56,188 bases of DNA. It comes from Opitutales bacterium (GTDB lineage Bacteria > Verrucomicrobiota > Verrucomicrobiia > Opitutales > Seribacteraceae). This document shows, in pieces, positions 40,385 through 50,879 of the stretch. The stretch spans positions 1-56,188 of the forward strand of contig JAQWWZ010000071.1 of the NCBI GenBank assembly GCA_029254745.1, read 5' to 3'. Below the pieces are notes generated by a model. That model was not told the origin of the DNA. It saw nothing but the letters and a program-made list of their open reading frames with translations, and searched no databases. Numbering within the stretch: the stretch's first letter is position 1; each line of letters starts with the position of its first letter. The translations under genes and the position numbers were made by a program.

Positions 40385-41614
40385 GTGGTGCAATCAGCCC
40401 CCCATTCCTTATTTAAGGTAGATATTCCTCGCGGTTTCTTTGCCGGGATTCTTGAAGCAGGTTTCAGCATATTTGTCCTGCTTATTGCCATTCGGTTTTT
40501 TGACGCCCCCCATTACTGTAAGGCTATCATTGCATCAGGTTCCCCCATCGGTCTCATGTTATCACCTGTTTTATTGAGTGTCTGGGGTAACGCTCAAGTT
40601 TCCGAACCCCGAAAATGCTCAATTTTGATGGTCATTTGTTCAGGTTTTATTTTTTTAGCATCTCTTGGCTCACATGTAATTTGGTTTACTCTTTGTATTC
40701 TCTTTGCACAAATTTGCTTGTCTCAGATACCCAGTCTCATGATCCGTGTTTATTCAGAGCTTTATTCAAAAAAAGAAAGAGGGTTTAGGCTTTCGATATC
40801 CCTCGTGCTTAGTACCTTAGGCGGCATGCTTTCCTCTTATGTTTTAGGTAAATATTTAGATATCAAAGAGGCAGACCCAAGGATTGCGCTATGGACTCTT
40901 TCATGCTCAGCTTTATTCTGTGCTTGCTTTCATTTCTTCATGCCAAAGCTAAAGATTGAAACCAAAAAAACATCAAGATTTGTTCGTCTAAGTAATCTTT
41001 TTAAAATCCCGAACGATGACAGATTATTCCTGAGAATCTTAATTGCTTGGATGATCTTAGGTTTTGGGGTGATTATGACTTTCCCGTTAAGAATTGAATA
41101 TTTGGCAAATAAAGATGGGCTTAATTTCAGTAATGAACAGATTGCTCTAATCGGTGTTTCTATCTTTTTCATATGCAAAGTTTTAAGCGTTCTGCTTTGT
41201 GGTAAAATCTTTGACCGTGTTCACTTCATGCACTTTCGGATCGTCCTCAATCTTATTATGTTGATGGCCATACTGGTATACTTTAATTCCACCACTTTTT
41301 TAGGTGTAGCCATTGGAACTGCAATTGCCGGAATCGGAACGGGAGGAGCAAATATCGCCTGGAATTTATGGGTAACAAAACTGGCACCTAGGGGGAAAGA
41401 GTCTGATTACATGGGCGTGCACCTTTTCTTGACCGGCATAAGAGGGTCAACCGCTCCTTTCCTTGGATACATTTTGATTGAGCCCCTTGGTTACTCTGGT
41501 GTATCCATCCTTTCCTCCATTCTCATTCTTTTTGCTACGCTGATTTTCTTCACCACGATAACCCACCCTCGGTTCTCTACCTCTAGCACGAATGAAAATA
41601 TTACCATATCTTGA
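40385..41614 (+). CDS. Major facilitator superfamily transporter
   Basis: The product is 409 residues from a GTG, with about twelve hydrophobic segments, the length and pattern of an MFS carrier. A short cytoplasmic start leads into TM1 ('GILEAGFSIFVLLIAIRFF'). The central loop around residues 180-200 is basic ('KLKIETKKTSR'), separating two six-helix halves. A Gly-rich helix, 'VAIGTAIAGIGTGGANIAWN', lies near residue 315. No substrate-specific motif is visible. It follows the channel gene by 29 bp on the same strand and may share its transcript. There is no convincing Shine-Dalgarno sequence, and the exact start is uncertain. Confidence 0.85.
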   Translation: MVQSAPHSLFKVDIPRGFFAGILEAGFSIFVLLIAIRFFDAPHYCKAIIASGSPIGLMLSPVLLSVWGNAQVSEPRKCSILMVICSGFIFLASLGSHVIWFTLCILFAQICLSQIPSLMIRVYSELYSKKERGFRLSISLVLSTLGGMLSSYVLGKYLDIKEADPRIALWTLSCSALFCACFHFFMPKLKIETKKTSRFVRLSNLFKIPNDDRLFLRILIAWMILGFGVIMTFPLRIEYLANKDGLNFSNEQIALIGVSIFFICKVLSVLLCGKIFDRVHFMHFRIVLNLIMLMAILVYFNSTTFLGVAIGTAIAGIGTGGANIAWNLWVTKLAPRGKESDYMGVHLFLTGIRGSTAPFLGYILIEPLGYSGVSILSSILILFATLIFFTTITHPRFSTSSTNENITIS

Positions 41615-41661
41615 TATCCTTACTTATTGACTAAGAGGTTAAAAATTTATTCACTGAAGGT

Positions 41662-42273
41662 ATGAAATTCATTTTCTCAACCGCTTTAATCCTCCTGATG
41701 TTTTCTCCGCTTGCCTTCTCCAAATCGAGGTTGGGAGAATACTACTATGGCTTCGGATATTCCATGCTTGATGGAGGAAAAGATGGCGTGGATATGGAAG
41801 GTGATGTCCTGCACCTATCAGCTCATTCGTTAGCCAGCGATTATGCTGACTTTAAGCTTTATCTCGATTACGCCAATGTTGAAGTCGGTTCTCAAGACGA
41901 AACTTCTTGGAACTTGGGACTTGATTACATTCGTAGGTTTGACGACTTCACCATCGCCAGTGGTATGCTTCGCCCGTTTATTGGCGGAGGTATTGGGTAT
42001 TTGAAAGATAACGCACAAGCCAAGCTTGTAGAGGATGGTTTTACATGGTCCATTTTAGCAGGAACTGAAATTATGTTTACCGATGAGCTTTCTCTTTCTT
42101 TAGGTGGAAGACTTTTGGGGGCATGGAAAGAGTTTAGTTCAACAGACTTCAGTTTTGACCTCGGACTAACTTGGTGGATTGACGATGTTCACGGTATTGC
42201 TTTTGACTATTCGCACTCCATGGAAAATGAGATCGACTTCATTGGATTGAAGTACCTCTACTCCTGGCAATAG
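41662..42273 (+). CDS. Outer-membrane beta-barrel (porin-like) protein
   Basis: The product is 203 residues with a clear signal peptide (about 1-20, 'IFSTALILLMFSPLAFS'). The mature part alternates hydrophobic and polar residues in amphipathic strands ('DFKLYLDYANVEVG', 'LRPFIGGGIGYLKDN', 'SLSLGGRLLGAWKEF', 'FDLGLTWWIDDVHGIAFDYSH') and ends in an aromatic 'LKYLYSWQ', fitting an eight-stranded OmpA/OmpX-like barrel. This size class includes adhesion and membrane-stability proteins; no function can be assigned. It sits 47 bp after the MFS gene and 37 bp before the aminotransferase gene. Confidence 0.8.
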   Translation: MKFIFSTALILLMFSPLAFSKSRLGEYYYGFGYSMLDGGKDGVDMEGDVLHLSAHSLASDYADFKLYLDYANVEVGSQDETSWNLGLDYIRRFDDFTIASGMLRPFIGGGIGYLKDNAQAKLVEDGFTWSILAGTEIMFTDELSLSLGGRLLGAWKEFSSTDFSFDLGLTWWIDDVHGIAFDYSHSMENEIDFIGLKYLYSWQ

Positions 42274-42310
42274 AAATGTCACTTCTAGGTGAGGTTTTGG
42301 GCGAGATAAG

Positions 42311-45504
<3,194 letters not shown>

Positions 45505-45532
45505 GTTTACTTTCAAATATATTCAATTTACA

Positions 45533-45561
45533 TTGTGAGAATGTAATGAATTCGATATGAT
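45533..45561 (+). promoter_or_regulatory. Candidate sigma-70-type promoter of the rib operon
   Basis: TTGTGA (45533-45538, 4 of 6 consensus) and TATGAT (45556-45561, 5 of 6) are 17 bp apart and predict a start near 45568, leaving about 26 nt before the ribB ATG. That is too short for an FMN riboswitch. A perfect 7-bp inverted repeat, TTACATT-N5-AATGTAA (45528-45546), overlaps the -35 box and could be an operator. Confidence 0.45.
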
Positions 45562-45593
45562 AAAGTTTTTTCACTTTAAACGTCCTCCGATCT

Positions 45594-46697
45594 ATGAATA
45601 ACTTCGATACCGTAGAAGATGCCCTTCAAGACATCGCACAAGGTAAGATGGTCATTGTCACCGATGATGAATCTAGGGAAAATGAGGGTGACTTGATAAT
45701 GGCAGCATCCAAGGTCACGCCGGAAGCGATCAACCACATGATCATTCATGCGAGAGGCTTGATCTGTGCACCTTTATTACGAAATCAGCTTTCAAGGCTA
45801 GGGGTTTCCAGTATGGTTCCCCACAATCGAGAAGCTCAACGTACAGACTTCACAGTTTCTGTGGATGCAGCCGAGGGGATAACCACCGGTATTAGTGCCT
45901 TTGACCGGGCGTCTACGATTAAAATTTTAGCTGACCCTACATCCAGCCCAGAAGACCTTGTCCAACCTGGGCATGTATTTCCACTACGCGCCAGACCAGG
46001 TGGAGTATTGGAAAGAGCCGGACATACAGAAGCAGCTGTTGATCTGGCTTCCCTTGCTGGCTTACACCCGAGTGGCGTCATCTGTGAGATCCTTAAGGAG
46101 GATGGGTCTATGGCCAGGGTGCCAGATCTCATAAAGCTAAAAGATAAATGGGATATGAAGCTCATTTCGATTGCGTCCCTTATAGAATATCGCCATCAAC
46201 GCGATCAACTGATTGAGAAAATTTCAGAATCACCTTTTCTTACCGAGTACGGCGACTTCACTCTTCATGCTTTTAGGAGTATCTTGGATCATAGAATTCA
46301 CTATGCACTTACCATTGGAGATCTTTCGCAGGAGGCCGAGATCCTTGTTCGTGTTCAAACGGCAAACACACTTGTTGACTCTCTGGGCTTGATCGAAAGC
46401 AAAGGTCAGCCCCATATTATAAATCAGACCTTATCTGTTCTTGCCAGTGAAGGAACGGGTGCCCTTCTTTATATGGAACCTAGAAAACCCGACACCCAAA
46501 TTATGGTTGATGATCAACCTGAACAAAACCCACTCCAGCACCCTAAGATGGACTTTAGGGATTACGGGATTGGTGCACAAATTCTGGCAGCTCTCGGTTT
46601 AAAGAAATTAAAACTGCTCTCTAGGGATCATCGGAAAGTAGTTGGACTCCAAGGGTATGGACTCGAAATTGTTGACCGTGTACTTTTACCAAACTGA
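45594..46697 (+). CDS. ribB: 3,4-dihydroxy-2-butanone-4-phosphate synthase with degenerate GTP cyclohydrolase II-like C-terminus
   Basis: The N-terminal half (about 1-200) makes the four-carbon riboflavin precursor from ribulose 5-phosphate. It keeps the acidic metal/substrate loop 'DDESRENEGDLIMAA' (24-38), 'HARGLICAPL', 'PGHVFPLRARPGGVLERAGHTEA' in part and 'CEILKEDGSMAR'. The C-terminal half aligns in length and ending ('DYGIGAQIL', 'GLQGYGLEIVDRV') with GTP cyclohydrolase II of RibBA. It lacks the zinc-binding cysteines and the catalytic 'REGRGIGL' region of active enzymes, so I call it RibB with an inactive tail. If that is right, a functional GTP cyclohydrolase II must be encoded elsewhere. 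The gene starts 89 bp after ligA and its stop overlaps the ribH start by one base. Confidence 0.9.
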   Translation: MNNFDTVEDALQDIAQGKMVIVTDDESRENEGDLIMAASKVTPEAINHMIIHARGLICAPLLRNQLSRLGVSSMVPHNREAQRTDFTVSVDAAEGITTGISAFDRASTIKILADPTSSPEDLVQPGHVFPLRARPGGVLERAGHTEAAVDLASLAGLHPSGVICEILKEDGSMARVPDLIKLKDKWDMKLISIASLIEYRHQRDQLIEKISESPFLTEYGDFTLHAFRSILDHRIHYALTIGDLSQEAEILVRVQTANTLVDSLGLIESKGQPHIINQTLSVLASEGTGALLYMEPRKPDTQIMVDDQPEQNPLQHPKMDFRDYGIGAQILAALGLKKLKLLSRDHRKVVGLQGYGLEIVDRVLLPN

Positions 46698-47173
46698 TGA
46701 GCTTAAACCCTTCACCTTTGCCTCTCATCGATCCAAGCAATTTTAAAATTGGAATTGTAGCTTCCCTGTTCAACCCGAATTTGGTGAACTCTCTTTTGGC
46801 ACGAGTTCAAGAGGTTATCCATGAAAACGGTACGCCCCAAGAGCTACTACTTGAGAGAGTGCCTGGTTCAAATGAACTTCCTGCTGCTATAAATTTATTG
46901 TTGGAAAAAAAATCATTCACCTGCGTTATCGGCTTGGGTGTTGTTATCAAAGGCAGTACCTCTCACCATCACCTGGTTGCAGAATCTGCAGGAAATGCAC
47001 TTCAGTCTTTAGTTATCAAGCACAATACTCCCATCATTAATGGTATTCTTGTCACGGATGATTTAAAATCTGCTGAAGATCGAGTAACCGGTTCTATAGA
47101 CAGGGGTAAAGAGTTTGCCCAGGCCGCATTACATATGGCTAAATTTAAAGAAAAATGGACGACGATTTCATAA
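46697..47173 (+). CDS. ribH: 6,7-dimethyl-8-ribityllumazine synthase
   Basis: RibH condenses the RibB product with 5-amino-6-ribitylaminouracil to form lumazine, the penultimate step of riboflavin synthesis. The product is 158 residues, the usual length. Features are 'IGIVASLFNPNLVNSLL' (substrate loop with the aromatic position after the first strand), 'VPGSNELPAAINLLL' (expected 'VPGAFELP'), 'IGLGVVIKGSTSHHHLVAESAGNAL' in part, with the catalytic His region, and 'PIINGILVTDDLKSAEDR'. Its ATG overlaps the ribB stop (TGATG), and its own 3' end overlaps nusB by 19 bp, so ribB-ribH-nusB form one tightly coupled unit. Confidence 0.95.
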   Translation: MSLNPSPLPLIDPSNFKIGIVASLFNPNLVNSLLARVQEVIHENGTPQELLLERVPGSNELPAAINLLLEKKSFTCVIGLGVVIKGSTSHHHLVAESAGNALQSLVIKHNTPIINGILVTDDLKSAEDRVTGSIDRGKEFAQAALHMAKFKEKWTTIS

Positions 47174-47616
47174 TCAACCCCAAGTGGAGTCAGCGTCGTC
47201 AAAATCGCTGTGCAGCTTTCCGGTTTATTTTCCAATGGGAAATGAATAAATCAGACAATTTGCAATTCGACCTAGATGCTTATTTCTCAAACATTGGACA
47301 CAACGCAGATTATTTCCCATACGCGGTTGAGCTTATCGGTGGAATAATTGAAAAAGCTGAGATTTTGGATTCCATCATCCGCGAACTCGTTCAAAATTGG
47401 GATTTTGCTCGGATTGCGAAAGTAGACCTTGCACTACTTCGGGTATCTATTTACGAAATCAAATACCGTTTGGATGTTCCGCCAATCGTGATTATTAATG
47501 AAACTCTTGAAATTAGTAAGGACTTTTCCTCTGATAATTCGAGGAAGTTTCTAAACGGAGTTTTGGACAATGCAATGATCCAAATTGCCCGTCCTACACG
47601 AAAAGCATCGATTTGA
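47155..47616 (+). CDS. nusB: Transcription antitermination factor NusB
   Basis: NusB is a small all-helical RNA-binding protein that pairs with NusE (S10) on boxA to prevent premature termination in rRNA operons. The product is 153 residues, a normal length. The N-terminus 'WSQRRQNRCAAFRFIFQWEM' matches the basic boxA-binding helix. The C-terminal half shows the family signature 'WDFARIAKVDLALLRVSIYEI' and 'PPIVIINETLEISKDFSSDNSRKFLNGVLD'. The ribH-nusB order is common in many bacterial phyla. Its stop lies 2 bp from the stop of the convergent ugd gene. Confidence 0.95.
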   Translation: MDDDFIINPKWSQRRQNRCAAFRFIFQWEMNKSDNLQFDLDAYFSNIGHNADYFPYAVELIGGIIEKAEILDSIIRELVQNWDFARIAKVDLALLRVSIYEIKYRLDVPPIVIINETLEISKDFSSDNSRKFLNGVLDNAMIQIARPTRKASI

Positions 47617-47618
47617 TA

Positions 47619-48983
47619 CTAAGCCTTTCCTATCCCAAAGGCTCGGTAACCCATATCAATCAGTTTATCTAGTTCGAGTAGATTGCGTCCGTCAAATAGG
47701 TGAGCCGGTCGATGCATGGTGCCTAGCACCTCCTTGTAGTCTATTTCTTTAAACTCATCCCACTCTGTTAAAATTGCAATGGCGTGCGTGCCTGAGCAAG
47801 CTTGCTCAGCAGAGTCGCAAAATGTTAGGCGATCTTTGCCATCATCGTCCTTGATACCTAGGCATGACAAAATAGATTCCCTGGAAACTTGAGGGTCGTA
47901 GATCCTTAGACTACCCTTTTCTTCAAGGAGTCTTTTACAAATACCGATGGCAGGTGATTCTCTTGCATCATTTGTATCTTTCTTGAAAGCAAATCCAAGG
48001 ACAGCAATCTGTTTACCTGAAATGGTATTATGCATGGCGTCCAGTATCCTTCGCACAAATCGTTCTTTTTGATATTCATTCATGGAGATCACTTGATCCC
48101 AGTATCCTGCGACTTCAGGGAGCCCGAAGTGGCTGCACAAATAAGTAAGGTTAAGGATATCTTTTTGAAAGCAGGAACCTCCGAAGCCGATGGAGCTCTT
48201 CAAAAACTTTGCCCCAATTCTCGAGTCCATCCCAATAGCTTTTGCAACCTCATCCACATCTGCTCCAGTTTCTTCGCAAAGTGCTGATATTGCATTGATG
48301 CTCGATATACGCTGAGCTAAAAAAGCATTGGCTGTAAGTTTTGACAACTCAGAAGACCAAAGGTTTGTGGTAATAATTCGGTCGTGGTCTACCCAATTAG
48401 CGTAAATACTAACCACTTTTTCCACTGCAGCATTACCAGCGTCTGTCTTCTCTCCCCCAATTAATACTCGGTCCGGGCACTCCAAGTCCACCATAGCTGT
48501 ACCTTCTGCCAAGAATTCTGGATTGGAAACAACTTGATAGGTAAATCCATTTTGTGCACCCTGCAAAATTTCATTCACCATCTGAGCCGTCCGTACAGGC
48601 ACCGTTGATTTTTCAACTACTACTTTATCTCCTCCTCCGGCTTCTGCTATTCGACGAGCACAAGATTCAACAAATCGTAAATCCGCGGCTTGACCAGCTC
48701 CAGAGCCATAATCTTTGGTTGGGGTATTCACGCTGATAAATATGACATCAGCTGCTTGCAGGTTTTGATCGATATCTGTGGAAAAGAACAAATTCTTACC
48801 TCTTGTATTCTCGACGATTGACTGCAACCCAGGCTCATATACAGGGAGTTGCCCAGAATTCCAGTCGGCAATACGCTGGTCATTCAAGTCAACAACGGTC
48901 ACACTAATATTCGGGCACTTCTGTGCGATCATCGCCATCGTAGGACCGCCAACATAACCAGCTCCAATACAACAAATTTTCAT
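47619..48983 (-). CDS. ugd: UDP-glucose 6-dehydrogenase
   Basis: The enzyme oxidises UDP-glucose twice with NAD+ to give UDP-glucuronate for capsule or exopolysaccharide synthesis. The product is 454 residues. It has the Rossmann loop '[16 protein letters not shown]' (5-20), 'VNTPTK' (85-90), 'EKSTVPV' (124-130), '[17 protein letters not shown]' with the conserved lysine (K215), and the catalytic cysteine C271 in '[10 protein letters not shown]'. The C-terminal UDP-binding part has '[16 protein letters not shown]'. The 'GGPTMAMIA' loop and overall length are closest to the long, eukaryote-like UGDH group. No other sugar-nucleotide genes are adjacent. Confidence 0.93.
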   Translation of the reverse strand: MKICCIGAGYVGGPTMAMIAQKCPNISVTVVDLNDQRIADWNSGQLPVYEPGLQSIVENTRGKNLFFSTDIDQNLQAADVIFISVNTPTKDYGSGAGQAADLRFVESCARRIAEAGGGDKVVVEKSTVPVRTAQMVNEILQGAQNGFTYQVVSNPEFLAEGTAMVDLECPDRVLIGGEKTDAGNAAVEKVVSIYANWVDHDRIITTNLWSSELSKLTANAFLAQRISSINAISALCEETGADVDEVAKAIGMDSRIGAKFLKSSIGFGGSCFQKDILNLTYLCSHFGLPEVAGYWDQVISMNEYQKERFVRRILDAMHNTISGKQIAVLGFAFKKDTNDARESPAIGICKRLLEEKGSLRIYDPQVSRESILSCLGIKDDDGKDRLTFCDSAEQACSGTHAIAILTEWDEFKEIDYKEVLGTMHRPAHLFDGRNLLELDKLIDMGYRAFGIGKA

Positions 48984-49056
48984 AGTTAATGGTTAGCAAA
49001 AAGTTTACACTCTTGCGATTCCATAATCATTAAGTGAAAGTAATATATTAACTTTA

Positions 49057-49881
49057 ATGGAAGAAATTATGAACATCCCCTGGGGCCGACTGCTTCTTTT
49101 AGGAGCTTGCGTCTATTTATTGTTTATCTTGATTGCTTGGCTCTATGGAAGAAAAATTTTATTTCCTATACCTGATTCAAGCTACCATAAAACAGATGGA
49201 ATTATTCAGATCCAAGCTCCTTCTGGCAATCAGATCTCTCTCACTCGAAGTGGTAATATCAAGCATCCCTCCATTACGATCATTTACAGTCATGGTAATG
49301 CAGAAGACATAGGCCACTTAACATCTTTCTTTGAAAAGTGGAAAGTAAAAGACTGGGAGATTATTGCCTACGACTACCCTGGGTATGGGCTTAGTGATGG
49401 TGTGCCCACAGAACAGAGCTGTGTGGAAGCAATTGATACAATCTACCAATACGCCATTAAAGATTGGGGTCGCTTGCCTGAAAGTATTGTGGTTTGGGGA
49501 AGGTCTTTGGGAACGGGGCCATCATGTCACCTTGCATCCACTCAAAAAGTCGCAGGACTATTACTGGAAACTCCCTTCCTGTCAGCCTTTCGAACGGTCA
49601 CAGAAATCCCTTTCCTGCCATGGGACTACTTTAACAATTTGGAAAAGGTAAAACGGATTACCTGCCCATCCCTAATTATCCACGGCAAACTAGATGAAGT
49701 TGTACCTTTTCGCCACGGTAAGCGGCTGCATCAAGAGCTATCAGAGCCAAAAAAACTCCTATCTTTTGATGAAGCCAGTCACAATAATATCGAAAGTACA
49801 GGTGGGAAGAGATACACTCTAGCAATCCATGAATTCATCGATAATCTTGCAACTTCCAAAGTTTCTCTTCATGATAAATAG
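49057..49881 (+). CDS. Membrane-anchored alpha/beta hydrolase
   Basis: The product is 274 residues with one N-terminal membrane segment (about 10-30, 'RLLLLGACVYLLFILIAWLY'), then an alpha/beta-hydrolase domain of the ABHD13/17-like group. The oxyanion region is 'YSHGNAEDIGH' (78-88), the nucleophile S150 lies in 'GRSLGTG', the acid D213 in 'IHGKLDEVVP' and the histidine H242 in 'EASHNNIES'. Relatives are serine hydrolases (thioesterases or esterases), and the substrate is unknown. An alternative ATG four codons downstream (49069) would also keep the membrane segment. It is divergent from ugd across a 73-bp A/T-rich gap. Confidence 0.85.
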   Translation: MEEIMNIPWGRLLLLGACVYLLFILIAWLYGRKILFPIPDSSYHKTDGIIQIQAPSGNQISLTRSGNIKHPSITIIYSHGNAEDIGHLTSFFEKWKVKDWEIIAYDYPGYGLSDGVPTEQSCVEAIDTIYQYAIKDWGRLPESIVVWGRSLGTGPSCHLASTQKVAGLLLETPFLSAFRTVTEIPFLPWDYFNNLEKVKRITCPSLIIHGKLDEVVPFRHGKRLHQELSEPKKLLSFDEASHNNIESTGGKRYTLAIHEFIDNLATSKVSLHDK

Positions 49882-49908
49882 ATTATCAATTTTCGGGCGG
49901 TAAATTGT

Positions 49909-49914
49909 AAGGAG
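49909..49914 (+). promoter_or_regulatory. Strong Shine-Dalgarno site deciding the GTG start of the TonB-like gene
   Basis: AAGGAG lies 7 bp upstream of the GTG at 49922. It is one of the few clear ribosome-binding sites in the window and supports the non-ATG start. Confidence 0.75.
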
Positions 49915-49921
49915 CGTAAAT

Positions 49922-50722
49922 GTGTTTGGATTAAATCAAAGAGAGCATAAGTTATTTCGGCTTTTTGCTGTCGGTCACTTACTTCTCGGTACTGGCCTAT
50001 TTGTTTTTAGCTTTCTCCCAAGTTGCGAAAAAAAGCCTGAAGAAATCCATGTCTTTGAACTTGCCGAGCTCAGTCCCATACCAGATGCAAGGCAATCTCC
50101 TCCTCCAATCCAGGAAACTCTTCAAGAAGTGGAAGCTAAAAAACCTTTACCACCCCTAAAGGTCCCACCCAAGCCCAAACCGGTAGCTAAGTCAAAACCC
50201 AAGCCTAAACCAAAAGCGGTTACACCCAAGCCCAAGCCCAAGCCCAAGCCTGTTTTAAAGCCTACACCCAAGCCCAAGCCCATATCTTTTGATCAATTCC
50301 GAAAAGATAGAAAACTGCCTGCACCAACCAAGCCACGTTCCCAAACTGCAAAGATAAAACCCATTAAATTAAATCCCAAAGATTTCAGTCTTCCTCAAAT
50401 TAAGGTGACCAGTTTGAGTACGTCGAGCCCTTCAGTTTCCGCAAGTGCAGTCAATCAATACCTCGCACGAGTGAAAGCAAAGCTTGAAGGCGTATGGAGA
50501 AAGTTGTTGATGGACTCGGCGTTAAGCGACGGAGGAGAAGCCCGGCTGAGCTTTCGTATTTCTCAAAGTGGAGCACTTGTATCACCACGACTCACTAAAT
50601 CTTCAGGGAATCCATCTCTTGACCGCTTGGTTCTTGAGGTCGCCCGTAGAGGCGGCGTGTTTGGACCTCCTCCTGGGGGAAGGCTTGATTCCGTGCTCGA
50701 AATACCCTTTCGTGTGCAATAA
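49922..50722 (+). CDS. TonB-like periplasmic energy-transducer protein
   Basis: The product is 266 residues from a GTG. It has a short basic cytoplasmic N-terminus, one membrane segment (about 12-32), a Pro/Lys-rich rigid spacer (about 70-125, many 'PKPK' repeats encoded by repeated CCC-AAG codons at about 50160-50285) and a C-terminal domain (about 175-266, 'YLARVKAKLEGVWRKLL', 'ARLSFRISQSGALVSPRL') of TonB/TolA type. Such proteins span the periplasm and couple the proton-motive force to outer-membrane receptors or to envelope stability. No exbB/exbD or tolQR genes are adjacent. 'LPSCEKK' at 32-38 resembles a lipobox, but proline before serine is unusual, so I favour a membrane anchor. Confidence 0.8.
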   Translation: MFGLNQREHKLFRLFAVGHLLLGTGLFVFSFLPSCEKKPEEIHVFELAELSPIPDARQSPPPIQETLQEVEAKKPLPPLKVPPKPKPVAKSKPKPKPKAVTPKPKPKPKPVLKPTPKPKPISFDQFRKDRKLPAPTKPRSQTAKIKPIKLNPKDFSLPQIKVTSLSTSSPSVSASAVNQYLARVKAKLEGVWRKLLMDSALSDGGEARLSFRISQSGALVSPRLTKSSGNPSLDRLVLEVARRGGVFGPPPGGRLDSVLEIPFRVQ

Positions 50723-50732
50723 AGGTAAGGAT

Positions 50733-50879
50733 ATGAAATTTGACTGGAAAAGACCACTCGCTCCCGTACTTTGTGTCTTCGGTGTTCTGCTATGCGTATC
50801 ACAAGACCCGATCATCGGCCTAGGGGTTTTCCTTGTTTCTTTTGCTTTGGTGATTGGTTTCTCCAGAGGTTCGGCGTAA
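50733..50879 (+). CDS. Small 48-residue membrane protein
   Basis: An ATG at 50733, preceded closely by AAGG (50727-50730), opens a 48-codon frame. It encodes a basic start ('MKFDWKRP') and two hydrophobic stretches ('LAPVLCVFGVLLCVS' and 'IIGLGVFLVSFALVIGF') separated by 'QDP'. It starts 10 bp after the TonB-like gene, so co-transcription is likely. Its last 60 bp overlap the 3' end of ppk1 on the other strand. No family is recognised; the ribosome-binding site and hydrophobic pattern are the only support. Confidence 0.5.
   Translation: MKFDWKRPLAPVLCVFGVLLCVSQDPIIGLGVFLVSFALVIGFSRGSA

Noticed and set aside
45527..45561. Alternative rib promoter TTTACA/TATGAT
   Set aside because: Spacing of 23 bp is too long; TTGTGA at 17 bp is better.
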